From positions 47,136,930 through 47,200,929 of the forward strand of contig NC_053148.1 of assembly GCF_016808335.1 (NCBI RefSeq): DNA of 64,000 nt. The letters run 5' to 3'. Shown one piece after another: positions 10,859 through 23,523 of this stretch. The notes under the pieces are model-generated. The model saw only the letters and a program-made list of their open reading frames with translations, did no database searches and was not told the DNA's origin. How positions within the stretch are numbered: the first letter of the stretch is position 1; each line of letters begins with the position of its first letter. This stretch comes from Panicum virgatum. Taxonomy: Eukaryota > Streptophyta > Magnoliopsida > Poales > Poaceae. The position numbers and the translations under genes were made by a program.

Positions 10859-11645
10859 CGATACGATTAGTAAATAGCTAGTTTCAGAGTTAAAAGATAA
10901 GGAAATTAGGACTTAACCAAAGAGTCCATGTTGAATACAATTACTAAATAGGTAAACTCGGAATCATAAAATTATAAAAATTAGTATTAGCATCGACTAG
11001 TATGTCATAATGATAATTGCAGGAGAGCATGTGCTAGCCTTCTATTGACCTCATGACATGAATGATGACCAAATCAGTCGTTAAGGTCAGTCTCAATGCA
11101 CAGTTTAATTGTACAGTTACCAACACTGAGACTATGCCAGATGAATTTCTCCTCTCTCATTCCATGGAACTCCCTCACTCTCTCTCCTTTCCAAGTAACA
11201 AAAATTGATGATATGGCATACCATTTGATAACATGAAACTCACCATGAAACCCCTTTCAGGTAGGATAGTTCATGGGAAAATCCGAAAATGTGCAAGTTG
11301 ATCAGAAAAACGGCTAGCTTTCCTACTTTCTAACATTTGGACATGTAGCTGTGGTCGACGATTTCTCTCCGTCCGTCCAATTGAGACGATAATGAAGTTT
11401 GGTGATGGGACTTTACGAGCTTCAAGGTACGGCCGTAACCTTTGATTCTTGGAGCAGGTTAAACAAAAGGGAAAATCTAAACAAAAATGAGCTACGACCT
11501 TTTTGTTTTTTACGAAGGGGTAGCTCAAATATATAGTCACGACCACTCTCTAGAATCAAAATCCCTTTTATCTGTAACCTGGAACTCAAGTTCTCTTTTA
11601 GCCTGCCACAAAGCTCTGATAGTATATTGGTGGGGACTAGGGATA

Positions 11646-11660
11646 CCCCCCCCCCCCCCC
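11646..11660. repeat. Poly-C homopolymer (15 C)
   Basis: Uninterrupted run of 15 C between ggata and accggtta. Confidence 0.9.
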
Positions 11661-11846
11661 ACCGGTTACCCATAAAAAAACAAAAAGGTGAGGTGCTCCA
11701 ACTGCAGTACCGATACCAGCAGTGCATCCGATTCGGTGCCCGTTGCGACATGTACAGAGATTTCTGGGCCTTATTATTGATTTTTTTAGATTAAGGCCTT
11801 ATTACTGATGATGATGAATCTTTTGGGTTGTTGAGGTCTCGGCATG

Positions 11847-12037
11847 GAGCCTGAAATCTTCGCGTTAGAATTGGGCTCCATCAAGGGCCGTGTTTTGTTG
11901 GGCCAGACGAGCCTGAAATCTTGAAGTTAGAATTGGGCTCCAACTAGGGCCGTGTTTAGTTGGACTGTTGGCCTGCGGGCCTTAAATCTTCAAGTTAGAA
12001 TTGGGCTCCAATTAGAGCAATGTTTAATTCGGCCGAC
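11847..12037. repeat. Three-copy tandem repeat, unit about 61-68 bp
   Basis: Units start near 11847, 11909 and 11977 and share the core aaatcttNNNgttagaattg followed by ggctcca and a gggccgtgttt-like segment. The copies are diverged and differ in length, so this is an old local duplication rather than a satellite array. Confidence 0.75.
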
Positions 12038-14080
12038 GGCCCTGCTCATCCTGCCATCGTCGTCGTCGCCGCCGCCGCTTGTGTAGTTGTGCCGGCCGTT
12101 GCTGGAGAGTGGAGACCAAGACAGTAGTAACAGGTAACCCAACACCGTTCGCAGTTTCCTACGCTGATGCCGGTCTCGTGCGGGTTCCCCGTCCCTAGTC
12201 AAAAGCCACACTTGACCATTGATTCACGCCCACTCGACCTGCTAGCTACTAGCTCGCCGTGCGCCGATCCCCAAAATGTACAAACCCTAGCTAGCGACGA
12301 ACACATGGATCCGCGACATGGCGTTAACGGCGACATAAAAGAGTGATCGGATCCCGATGGTCCGTCGATCTCCGCGGCCGATGCGTGCACGCGGATCATA
12401 GTAGTAAAGAAGCCCGCCTGCAAGGCAGGCGTTCGGATCACCAAGCCTGTTCCCAAAACGGCCAAACAAAGCCAGCAGTGAACCATGGTCTTCGATCGCT
12501 CTCTACCAGCTCCTTCTTGTTGCCATTGCCAATTCACATGTGTGTCTAGTACGAGTAGTATATTTCAAGTTGTCCAAATTTTTTATCTGCACAAATTAAA
12601 ACTGAAGTAAATTGTACACCTGACTTGTGTTTGGAACCGAACGAAGAATTCTGCAGCGTTGAAGAAAGCTAGCCCTGGGCAGATTCTGCTGGGGGAGTGC
12701 GTGTGTGTGTCACAAGAACGATTCAGCAGCAGCATGGCGTGGCTACAGAAGATTCCGGGAGCTTTCATCTTCAAAAAATAAGAAAACCTAGAGGTTCACT
12801 CTCACTGTCAATGATGATGGACGCGCGCATAGTTCCCGACGAATACTGTTGGTTTACTCTAAACAAGGACGGTTAACTTCATCCAGTCAAGTTGCTGTTT
12901 GTTTTTCAGTCTGGTCAGACCCAGTTTACTTCTCCAAATTCAAGACACAGTCAAGCTTGGCTTGGGTTGAGACTTGAGATTGAAAATACCCTCCCAGGAT
13001 CTTCCTGAAAACATCATTGGCTAGTAACGATAGTGCTAGCTGCTAGTTTGACGCCACAAATGTAGGCCAGGCTCCATCATGGGAGGGGATTTTCTTGTGC
13101 GTGTGATGTGGTCCTGCCTGCCCTTAATCAAGCGTCGTTCTTTCCATGCCTTGGACTTGGACCACCGTGTTCTGTCTTCTGGCTTGCAGCCACAGGCCCA
13201 CAGCCAGCTCTCTCTCTACCAAAACGAAGCTGCAGCTCGTCCAAGGTATGGTTACCCCGGGCTTCTGAATCTAACGACACCTCAACGGCAAAAAAAGTAG
13301 ATCAGTCCTTTCAATGAGATGATCATTCCAGGCTAATTTGTTCGAACATCACAAACCTGTCACTAATCTGTCCTTTTTCAAAAGAAAAACGAACAGGCAC
13401 AAGACGAACAGGCATTGTTGCCGCACTGGCACTCTTCTGAGCTTCTTGTCTGATAACCGATTTTGGTAAAACCGGCCGGGCATCTAGTGGGGCGGCCATC
13501 GGCTGCGTGGCGGTAGCAATTTGCTCCGGGGGACAGGAAGACCTGGCCGTAGTAATTCTGTTTGGATCCCGAGGCGAGATTGGGATTGCAGGCGGTGGTC
13601 GGCACGGCGTCCGCAGGTGGCCGGCCGGGGCGCGCCGGCGCCGGAGGCGGCCACGGCCACGGCCACGCGCGTGGTCGTCACGGCACGTCGCGCTCTCACG
13701 TGCGCCTCAATACTCTACCGCTAGAGCCTGCCGCTGCCAGCGACCAGTAGTGTACGCCGCGTACCGCATGGCTAGTAGATGAGACGACGGGAAGCAGAGA
13801 GATCTGAGATGCCCACGCCGCCCTGCTGGAATCTTTGTTCTTTTGGTAACGGAAATTCGGTTTGGACGCCCGGCGCCCGTGAGCCGGATATTTCGACGGC
13901 GGAGATGGGCTGCCGTGGTGGGCAGGAGGCTTCGAGATACGTGAACCGCCATGCTGTTTTTCCAGTAGTATATTTTATATGGTGCAAATACAAGAGCATA
14001 CGGGCTCATAGCTGTAATAAAAAAAAAGTTGTTCTGGAATGCTCCTTGCCGTATCCGTCTTCTCCGCTTAGCCAATATCG

Positions 14081-15190
14081 CCTAGCAATGGAGGAGGTCC
14101 TGTTCGAGGAGGTCCGTGGACCAATGGATCAGATAGATCGTGTACTCGCTCCATGTTTGAATGCTGTGCGGGGGAGCGCCGTTGGGATGGAAGCGCCGGG
14201 GATTGAGTGCTCACCTGGAGGCTGGATTGGAGCGGCAGTACAGGTTGGTGATGTGTATGGCTGGGATCCATGCAGGCGGAGGGGATCTTGTAGTTCTCCT
14301 AGGGAGTCCCGTCGCGGCAGCGTGCGGCCATCGCGCAGGCACCTCCTCGCCCGCTCGGCGCGGCCCCTAGGGAGTTGCCGCTGCCGACGCGGCGTGCGGG
14401 CACCTCCTCGCCCGCTCGGTGTCGTAGACCAGGGAGCCCGGCAAGAAGACGCCTTCTTTGACTCGGCCTGGGCGCGGTGGTGCTGCGCGTCGGCGCTACC
14501 GCCGCCGGAGCTGAGATCCAGGCGGCGCTGATCCCCTCCGCCACGGTACAAGGCTACTCCACCTTGTTCTCTGCCGGTAGAGGAGGAGGAGGAGGACGCA
14601 GGGGCTCCTTTACGGCGCTGCTGGGCCTCCCCACCTCCCAGGCCATGGAGCTGCTCCTCCCCCGAGCCGTGGCGCCTGCATCAATGCCATCTCCTGCCCC
14701 TGCCCGCGCGCCCACCTTCCCTCCGATCCGCACCTCGTGGACCGCGCGGAGGGAAGAGGACCTGCGGTGGCTGCGGCGGCCCTGCAACGGAAGAGGAAGC
14801 AGAGGCGACGCGGGCTAGCTGAGCGGCGCTTGACCCGGTGGAGACGCCGCCACCAGAGCTGGCAACAGCGGCGCAGGCGCATACCCAGGGAGGCAGGGAG
14901 AGCGTGTGTGGTGGCTCAGAGTAGCCTCGCTTGCAGATCCAACATCATGAACCAGTGAAGGTACGTACATGATTGTTTTATCTCCTACATGCTAGAAATC
15001 TCACATGCTGAAGATGAATCAACGGGGCTTGATCTCGATCTTGGAGTCGAGTCCTATCATGATTTGGTAACTCAATACAGCAGCAGCATGGAGGAGGAGG
15101 AGCAGGTAGCTCATGACGGCGGAGACGAGGTGCATCAGCAGGCAGCTCATGCGGCGGAGATGAGATGCACTGGCGGCTCAAGGTGACGAG
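14081..15190. other. GC-rich stretch with overlapping ORFs, possible gene fragment
   Basis: An open frame on the plus strand runs from an ATG at 14090 (MEEVLFEEVRGPMDQIDRVL) into Arg/Ser-rich sequence ending at about 14531, but no domain is recognisable. Later segments have plausible splice sites (gaag|gtacgtac near 14957) and an acidic segment at 14989-15186. A 34-bp-class direct repeat (cctcctcgcccgctcgg) occurs near 14341 and 14401. It could be captured gene debris or a lineage-specific transcript; I assign no function. Confidence 0.3.
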
Positions 15191-17029
15191 ATCCTGACTG
15201 TTTGCACCGCGACATTGCTTTGCTTGCTAGCTAAAGATCTTTTTTTTTGTTCTCTACTTCTTTCCTATTCGATTCTAGAAGATGGACTAAGATGCACTTA
15301 TCGAGCCGGTCCTAATCCTAATTGATGCAAATTTAGTGGCAGCAGCAAGTTTAGTTGTACATGTGTGGTTAGTGTGCAGACTTTAAGTTATCGTTGGCTG
15401 ATGTCATTTGATCGTGAATGGCAAACACTTGCATTGTACGTTGACTAACATAAAAAATTATTTGGCATGCAAAAAAATATGTGCATCACGACATGAATTT
15501 GCAAATATTTGATGTATACAAATATCTGTTCATGTTTAATTATCTAACAGTCCCGGCTTCCTTCGAGATATGTTCCTCTAATGTTTACTAGGCAAAGTGA
15601 TTATCCATTGCACTCATCCTGGATTAGCGCCAATGCTAATTGCACATTCTCGTTCTAGTTCTAGATAGATAAACTTTCTCTGTACTATGAGGTATTGATT
15701 CGGTGCTTGCACATTGGTCAATCTGATTTCGTGTGCGATTGAGCAAAGTTAATTGTGCATGCTTATGTATTTCACATGTTATCCTGATTTAGCTTGATTT
15801 CTATTTCGGCATCATATATTCATATTATTTAGCTTAGTCAAATCCCAACAACTACTTCACGTTTTTTGGAGCTCTGTGATGATCTCCTACTTGTTTAGCA
15901 ATTCAACTTATTTGTCTTCAGTTGGTGATGTGTATTGACCAACCTATTAGTTGTGTTTTTTGCACAGAACTATGTGCATCCTTATATTTAAAATTGTAAG
16001 ATTATTTGCTGTGTGAGAGAGAGAGATACAAACTTCAGTGCATGTACTTGTATATGAAGAAACTTGTGCGTCATGATGTAAATATTTCTCGAGATGGTCT
16101 ATGAGCACAAAGAACATCTTTATATGCTTAATGGTTTCACAATTTCTTTTTGCTTATTATATAACTTTAGTTATGTACTGGTGCATCATGCTAATTGCAT
16201 GTTTGGGTATGTGCACAGAAAATCTCAATAATTTTGACATTTTCTATCTGCACTAAAATATGCACATATTAGCTACCGATGGTTTTTTTATATTTTTTGT
16301 TTTGTGCAAAATGATATGTGCATTTTTATATTACTATTATTTATAGTTGCATCAAGTCAGGTGTGCAAGGCAAGCACCGGAGTACTCGACCTACTCATAG
16401 AAAGGTGATATGAATCTAATTGATATCTTAAATTGTACATTTTTATTAATTACCTAATGCACTCATACAAAGGATATGATATATATGCATGTGTAATGGC
16501 TTTGTTCGCTGCATCTAGTCAATAGTATTTCTCTTTCACACAAAACCAGCACCAGCCAGCTGAACACAGCGAATATGTTTAGTTGTGTAGTACACTGTAA
16601 TATGCATTAAAAAGAATTATTGCATCCGAATGTGTGCGTCTATTTTATGTAATGAAATTTTCATTTAAGTTTATATACAGAAATGCATCTTTTGTGCATC
16701 TTCATGTACAGAATGTGTGCATCTTCATGATTGTTTGTGTAAGGACCGTTTCGGATTTTATATTTGAAAATGCACAAAATTAGTTGCTGTAGCACTACCA
16801 AGTTCGGTAAATTTCACATTTCAAATATGAAATATGTTCATATTTTAAATTGAAGAATTTTAAGATTTACTGTTGTGTTGAAGAAAATTTGTGTATCAGT
16901 TTGAGTTTATTTTCATAGACATGCACCTTTTTTATCTTTTTGTTGTGTGCAACCTGTTCGTGAATGGGAAAGATGAACCGTTGAGCACAAGTACAGTTTT
17001 ACTGCCCGAGATTCTCTCTCTAAAAGATT
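15191..17029. other. AT-rich intergenic DNA with a recurring tgtgcat motif
   Basis: No gene is visible. Variants of tgtgcatc followed by AT-rich sequence recur at about 15479, 15753, 15972, 16070, 16180, 16315, 16685 and 16711, the last two as a near-perfect pair (tgtgcatcttcatg). This suggests a degraded tandem or dispersed repeat. A small GTTCGCTG ... CAGCGAAT inverted-repeat element may lie at about 16507-16577. Confidence 0.4.
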
Positions 17030-17312
17030 CTGACCTTGTTTGGATGCGCGCTAGAATCCTAGCTCTAGAAGAGAATTTTTTTCCGCATGAAGGACTAAAT
17101 GAAGTCTATTTGCAAAACATTTTTAGGGATGGGTGTAACTTTTCGCGACGAATCTAATGACTGTAATTAATCGATGATTTGCTACAGTAACCATCCTCTA
17201 ATCGCGCAGGGGTTCTGGAGTTAGTTTTGTAAACTGACTTTGTTTGACACCGTAATAATCGGTTAAAGTGTCACTATTCACTAGCGCGCTACAAAACCAA
17301 AAGGGTCTCTCT
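17030..17312. mobile_element. Fold-back MITE of a common grass family
   Basis: Left end GACCTTGTTTGGATGCGC and right end, read inward, GACCCTTTTGGTTTTGTAGC are diverged inverted repeats. The interior has the signature aaatgaagtctatttgcaaa followed by cgcgacgaatctaatgac and a gatgatttgctacagtaacc core, shared with the element near 39890-40125. TSD not resolved. No coding capacity. Confidence 0.6.
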
Positions 17313-18485
17313 CTCCAGAAGGCTCTGGTTACTGCTGGCCGAACCATGTGGTCACCTAGACGCCTCGAACGAGCTGTTTTAAAAAAGTATTTTGCTGCCA
17401 AAAAATAGAAGCAACTGTTAACAAATACAGCCCACCTGTGCCTTCCGTACCCGCACATCGCTAATCTCAGCGCCATCTTGGTCGTCCAGATTTCCGGCGC
17501 ACGTGCCACGGGGGGCTGAAAATCCGCTCCCCTTTTGGTAAGGACGGCCGGTGTCCGAAACAAGGTGACTTTCCAGAGTCAAAAAACAAGGCGATTTTTT
17601 TTTACCCGCAAAGAAGCCGATACTCGCTCGATTTTCCCGGGTAAAATTTAAACTCTGCAAATTTGCGACTCTGGGCAGTATTTTTGAAGCCTTTATTATT
17701 TTGCATTTTTGGAGGTTGGAGCAGACCTGCACGGCTGCACGTCTCACGGATTCAGATCAGATATCAGAGCAGGGCAGGTTTCTTTTCCCAGAACTGGGCG
17801 GCTAGGTCCTTTGTGTGCGTGTACCAGCCCTGTCCCGACGATACGTACCCGTCACTCATTCACACGCTGTTGAAACAGCAGGATCGTAGGGCAGGAGTAC
17901 CCTGTCTGTATCTCGATCTGTACACGGCCACTTGAAGTTGAAGCTCACATGCGCTCGCAGTGACAGACGAGGAAACTAAACCGGCAGCTACTTGCTTGAT
18001 CCAGCTAACATACGCTCGCTCACGGATCTTGCTGGCTTGCTATACGTAGCAGTCGTGTACGTAGCTGTACCGTCCGGACACGCACGGGCCGATGCCTTCG
18101 GCGTACGTGTAAAGTTTTTCCTTATCGTTGCAGTACAAATACTGTGCTCATTTGTATATTTATATAGTATGTATATATTTGTATATTTATATAATGTGTA
18201 TATATATTTGTAAAATTATATATCGCTTTTTTTATGAGACAGTAGGCAGTACGTTACCTTGACGTGGAGCCGTAGAGGACACCGTTGCTTGTCCGTCCCG
18301 GACTCCCGGTTGCCGGTTGGAACTTGCTGGGTGATCCGAAATTCCTAGCGCAGTAAAATATTCTTGCTGCAATTCTTCACCCAGCAAGCCTGCGAGCAGC
18401 AAGATCTTTTGGGGATCCGAGCCCTCAATTTTGTAAAGCCTGCCTGGCGCCTGCTGGCTGGAGTGTGCATGACAGCATGTGACCT
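17313..18485. other. Intergenic DNA, no gene seen
   Basis: Contains an AT-rich TATATTTATATA-type low-complexity tract at about 18140-18215. ORFs on the minus strand around 17200-17750 lack any recognisable domain and overlap the MITE. Confidence 0.45.
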
Positions 18486-18493
18486 GGTAGGCT

Positions 18494-18650
18494 CAGGGTG
18501 GTAATGGGCCATGGCCCTAATGGCCTCTTCACAGCCCAATAAAGTCCTTAAAATTTTTAGTTCAAAAATACATATGTTTAGAGCCCGACTCTTTTAGAGC
18601 CCGATCCTTAGATTTTCTAGTTCAAAATGTTGGGCCCTTTACCACCCTTA
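18494..18650. mobile_element. 157-bp hAT MITE with 8-bp TSD
   Basis: Ends CAGGGTGGTAATGGGCC (left) and, read inward, TAAGGGTGGTAAAGGGCCC (right) are inverted repeats. The exact 8-bp duplication GGTAGGCT occurs at 18486-18493 and 18651-18658. The interior has two copies of an agagcccga-type motif and no ORF. Confidence 0.85.
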
Positions 18651-20291
18651 GGTAGGCTGGTACTGTATAGTACTAGTACATGCAAGCTACAACTAGGCGA
18701 GTAGCTATATACTAGCTACTAGCAGCTGCCTAGCTGCGTCCTAGATTGGCAAGATACACATGTTGCTTGTTCTGGACGTACCAATACGGCCCGGTCGAAA
18801 TACCAAGCAGCGTACGCAAAAATGATAAGCTCATCATCACACGCTGGCAGGAGTACGAGGTACTACAAAAGCTGCAGTAATTCTGTAAATGCAAATAGCC
18901 AAATAGTATCTTGCCCATGTCCGAATCTCAATGCATAGACGCAACTCACACGCATGCGACGTGCCGTCCTACCATTGCAAGATACCCATCAGATACATCT
19001 CTATTCGCTTGGCTGTGACTGGTGGCTGGTGCTGGTTTTTTATGAAAGAAAAATACTACTGGCTGGTTGGTGGTTGGTGGCTAGTGTTGATTTGATGTGA
19101 GAGAAAAGCAGTGCTGACTGGTTGGCTGACTGATTTTTTTTATGTGCAGTTCGTGCCTGTTTGTGTGGTGTGTGCTATCGAACGTGCACGGCCCTATGGA
19201 AATACAGGCAATCTAGCTAGGCATTCACCGGCTCGGATGGAAGTGGCATGCGGTTATTACATACCCTGCCCGATGGGGGAACACGGCACCACCGTTTTGC
19301 CCCTGACCTGACAGCATCGACGTACCGTTGCAGATTGCATTAGCATTCACAGGATCTCGGTGGTGCCGTACCGGAGGTCCGGAGTAGAGAGATCGCGGCA
19401 TGCACGCGCACGCGTACGTACGTGTACGTGCACCGGCGAGCTCTACTAGCTGACACGGTGCAGGAGGTACAAAAAGTTTGGCATGCATGTGCCGCGCGTC
19501 ACAGGTGAGTTACTGTGCACGAGCTGTGTTGCACTGAACAGTGGCAGACGTAGTACGTAAGTACGAGTACTAGGTCTGCTGAATTCCTGGTGGTATGCCA
19601 TGCACATATGGGAGAAATGCCTGGCATTATTTGGAGTGAGAAACGGAACAGTACAGTACTCTCTCTCTCTCTCTCTCTCATGAGAACCAGAGGGACAATC
19701 ACACAAGCACGCATGCCTTGGCAACTGTTCCGGTCTCTCAATTGCATCATCATCATCGCTGTGACGCCATTGCAAGAACTCAGATACGAAACTGCGTTAG
19801 GTGAGGGTAGCTAGCTAGCTACATCCGCCGGAGCAGAGCACACGACGACGCGATGCGACAGAGATCCATGGGAGGGAGGGTCGGTCCATCGAGCAACGCA
19901 ACCCGGCCCGGCCCCGGCAACTAACGGAGGCCGTTGGCACATTCATTCCGACACCAGGGACCCCAATGCAAAGGCTCCCGCGCGCGGTGACCCAGCCCAA
20001 CAGACATTGCCGGCACTGCTGCCCGATGCCCTCACTCTCTCCATCAGCGTCGACCACGCCTCCTCCACTGTCCACTCGCATCCGTGTCGTGTGCGGGGCT
20101 GCGTGGTGTGGATGGCAGCAGGGTCGTCGCCTCGCGCACTAGTACTGTTCGGTTGGGTCATGCCCACCATCATGGGCTCCCTCGCAAGTCGGCTCAGACG
20201 ACAGGTCGCAGGTGTGGGGTGGGAGGGAGCGGCACCCCCGCACCAGCTAGCCAGCAGCAGGGGCTATGGTCTCTCTGTGGGTATGTGTAGC

Positions 20292-20296
<5 letters not shown>

Positions 20297-20370
<74 letters not shown>
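20297..20370. repeat. (GT)37 microsatellite
   Basis: A perfect 74-bp GT dinucleotide run. It produces artificial Cys/Val repeats on one strand and His/Thr repeats on the other. Its length and purity predict high allelic variability. Confidence 0.97.
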
Positions 20371-20373
<3 letters not shown>

Positions 20374-21518
20374 GGTGCCTGACGGGTTCATGTGCAGCTT
20401 CTGTTACAGGGAAACCAGACGCATCGATCAGATCAGACAGCAACGTGTAGGACGAAACGCTTGGGGAGTTGTTTGGGCTGGGCATGCTTGCTTTTGTAGT
20501 CGTGTATACTTGCTTGCAACAGCGGCTAGCATGTGTTTGTGTTGTTACCGAACGCACCAGCGTGGGCCACGGGGACGGAGCGGCACACGGAGGGAGCCCA
20601 CAGCGAGCGAACCCCCAGCCACTCGTTCTGAAACGGACGTCCCGGATCGGGCCAAGGCATTGTGTCGTGGGGCAGCAATGGCCGGAGCCACTCGCCGGCC
20701 GACACCTCTGCGAAAAGCCAAACCGCACAATTGCTGTCCAGCTAGCTGGACCCATTTGAAACGCGACCATTTTTTTTCTTCTACTACTACTTGAGTCAAT
20801 TTATTTTTTTGAGATTCAATTTATTTTTCTGAATCAAGCACGAACAGCTAGCGTATTTATTTATCTGGAATTTGTATGAGATGTCAATTTATTTTTCTAC
20901 AGACGGGCTAAATAGGACAAAATTAAACCATGCAGTCCAAATAACCCCAGCACGATGACAACATTATCTCGCAGCACTTAGGCCTACGGCCATAAATCCG
21001 TGCCGTCTCGGACGTGGACATCCCGCTAGGACCAAACAGTAACCGAACAGTGCCGGCGAGAGTTACAGGCATGTCCGCGCGCGTGCACGCACGCGTACGA
21101 GCAGATCATTAACCTCCCCGGACCGGACGTGACCACACCGACCGGGCCGGGCGCGTCCCGGCTTTGGCCCGTGTCGCGGCGGTGCTCCTCCGCCTTTAGC
21201 TTTTGCGCGGTCAAAAGCGGCCGCCGGGGGCCGGGGGCGGGGGTGGGCGCCGCCGCGAGCGCGACGCCACGCCCGGCGCACGCGAGGACAGCTCGGCGGC
21301 ACATGGCCAGTTGCGCCGTCACTTGGCGGCTTGCTGTCCACGGGTTAATCAGTTGCGCACGCCCCCTGCAAGTGCCGAGCTGCATGTGGGCCATATACCA
21401 GGGGATCGGTGACATGTACACATGCGATGCCTAGGCAGCAGGAGATGAGTCTCGGATTGGATCCGTGGAGAATTTCTTTGTTTTTTTTCTAAAGATTTTG
21501 CAATGTTGTGTGGGGGTT

Positions 21519-21534
21519 GGGGGGGGGGGGGGGG
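21519..21534. repeat. Poly-G homopolymer (16 G)
   Basis: Uninterrupted G run between gggggtt and ttatata. Confidence 0.9.
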
Positions 21535-21683
21535 TTATATACCCACGTGCTATTCAACACCTTGGGTGTAGTTGAATCTAACTAATTACGGAATAAATTT
21601 TTGAATAATAATCGGTTTGATTACGTAACACTATTTTACTGAACATGATTGGGTATAAATATGCTTGCACACCTTGGTAAAAA

Positions 21684-22535
21684 GGCCTTTGCTATGGTAC
21701 ACCCAAATAACTGTGGACCGTTGATCTAATGTCATATTACCTCTTAGAAGGTAATAGTTTTAATATTTATTCTATATATTTTAAATTAGAAAATAGAGGA
21801 TTAGATCTAACATGCATGCATGATTAGTTGAGATCTCATATTTCTATTTTTTTTCACATGATGTGCCGGCCATTAAATTGAGACAAGAATTATTTTTTAT
21901 CCTCCGTGCACATGACATATATACCCAGCAGATTGTATGTAACGTTTTTTTTGCCATCACGGGTTTTAACATAAATACATGATGTATATGCACAATTTAG
22001 ATCTAACATGATTGATATGTCGATGGAGCATGTGTACATGTGTGAGTGTAACTTCTTTGTTTTTCTTGGGGAATGACACGAACATGATTGGAGCCTTTGC
22101 ATACTTGAGTTTGCATCATTTTTTGTGACATATAAAGGAACCACCGTGAGTTTATAATGTTATTTTGTAATGATATGAGATGCATACCTTCAAGATCTAA
22201 CTTGAGATGTGTATGACAAACTTGAAAAAAATATTTTTCCAAACAAGAGAGATCGACATGTAACAAATGTGTCTAGCTACCAACATGTAATTAAGAAACG
22301 TGCACACAATTGAATCCTAACAAAATAAGGGAGGTTATCGAGATTTTCATGCATGCGTACATGCAAATTTGCAAGCCTCTGCTAGATCCACGGAAGCAGC
22401 ATGCAGGTAGTTAGGATAGCCGGCAGATTTTTCCTTAATTAATTAGTTATTTAGTTTTCCTCCTAGTATTCAAGGGCTAAGATTTATTTGAACTCTTACC
22501 TCCTAAAAGGTAATTGGAGTACCGTAGCAAAGCCC
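21684..22535. mobile_element. Non-autonomous Mutator-like element with 9-bp TSD
   Basis: The 852-bp element is bounded by a perfect 9-bp duplication TGGTAAAAA (21675-21683 and 22536-22544), the Mutator-type TSD length. TIRs begin GGCCTTTGCTATGGTAC (left) and GGGCTTTGCTACGGTAC (right, read inward) and continue with gaps through a shared taccttttaggaggtaa-like segment, so they extend about 70 bp or more. The AT-rich interior has only short minus-strand ORFs without recognisable domains, so no transposase or clear captured gene is present. Confidence 0.82.
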
Positions 22536-22544
22536 TGGTAAAAA

Positions 22545-23523
22545 ACAGAAAAAGGAAAGGATCCATGATTTACCCATCGATGCAGTATCGTTTCTGATGT
22601 GTCAGATGGGGATGGGCACAAGGAAGACGATGAACAGTTGCTTGGGATATTGTTGTAAATTTACTTTTACTCAGGGTCCTGTACGCAAAAAAGGATTGTA
22701 CTGTGCTTGATATTTAATACATCTACGGTCCTTTTCGCAAAAAAAGAGAAAGGGTAGGGCACTTGGCCAAGACGCTAGCTAGTAGCTAGGCTCTAGTTAG
22801 GTACTCCAAACCATTCATACGTCAGCTACAGTAATGTTGTCGTATGAGCTCACAATCACAACTCGGCGAGGGACAAAAAAAAAAGATCTCCATGACATCC
22901 TGACATCCTGTGGACGGAGGAGGAACACAACACCGGAACAGATCAGATATTCAGACGAGCGTGTCAAGTGTGACATGGACGTGCATCAAACTCGCTTTGA
23001 TTTCCGTAGCTCCATCCCTCCCATCTCTCGCTGGGCGCGCGGCCGGCCAGGCACATTCAATCCCTTTTTCGAGTTCCTGTGCCTTCTAAGACTCCTCCCA
23101 TTTATGCTGCCATCACCTTTGTCAATAACAACTGGACCAGACGACTGTAGCAGCAGCGATCACCGAAGCATGTGTATCTTTCACGGCTGGGCTTAATGAC
23201 GGATGACGCCCTAGTAGCTAGCCCGGAGTTAGCAAGGCGCACGTCACCAACGGTTGGTGTACTGGCCAGATGCTCCGTCCGGCGAGCAGGCGAGCAATCT
23301 GCAGTCTCTCTGCTGGGGCTGACTTCTGGAGTGCCGACAGCAAGATTCAGGCAAAGACAAGACAACGATCCGGCCGCCGAGAAAAATTGAAGAGAGAGAG
23401 ATGGAGCTGCAGACGGGTGTGATTTGTCCCGGTGTTAATTAGCAGCGTAATCATGGCCTAATGCTTGGCCCTCTTGGCTATCTAGCTATACTAGCTAGCT
23501 AGGTGTGCTCACCAGCTACTAGG
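22545..23523. other. Intergenic DNA, no gene recognised
   Basis: Two opposing ORFs (22834-23196 plus, 23102-23365 minus) overlap and have no identifiable domain. Short runs of ctagctagct near 23490 are low complexity. Confidence 0.45.

Larger units (their letters stand above)
10859..14080. other. Intergenic DNA, no gene recognised
   Basis: The left part (10859-10990) contains two diverged copies of the roughly 70-bp repeat also seen at 7180-7270. It continues with AT-rich sequence, a 15-base C run (11646-11660), a three-unit tandem repeat (11847-12037) and short trinucleotide runs near 12060. ORFs at 13378-13605 (-), 12199-12537 (-) and around 13500-13780 have no domain I recognise and overlap one another on opposite strands, so I do not call them genes. 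Confidence 0.45.
18659..21683. other. Intergenic DNA with microsatellites, no gene recognised
   Basis: Includes ggctggtggttggtgg-type low-complexity sequence (about 19010-19135), a CT microsatellite (19660-19679), a 74-bp GT microsatellite (20297-20370) and GC-rich sequence at about 19850-21430 with overlapping ORFs on both strands. None of the ORFs has a domain or splicing pattern I can recognise. A 16-base G run lies at 21519-21534. Confidence 0.45.

Noticed and set aside
13378..13605. Cys-containing 75-codon minus ORF that could be a small secreted protein
   Set aside because: No signal peptide, no family cysteine spacing I recognise, and overlapping ORFs in other frames.
20194..20794. 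ORFs of 147-168 codons with Cys/Val or His/Thr repeats
   Set aside because: They are translations of the (GT)37 microsatellite on either strand; flanking parts have no domain and frames overlap each other.
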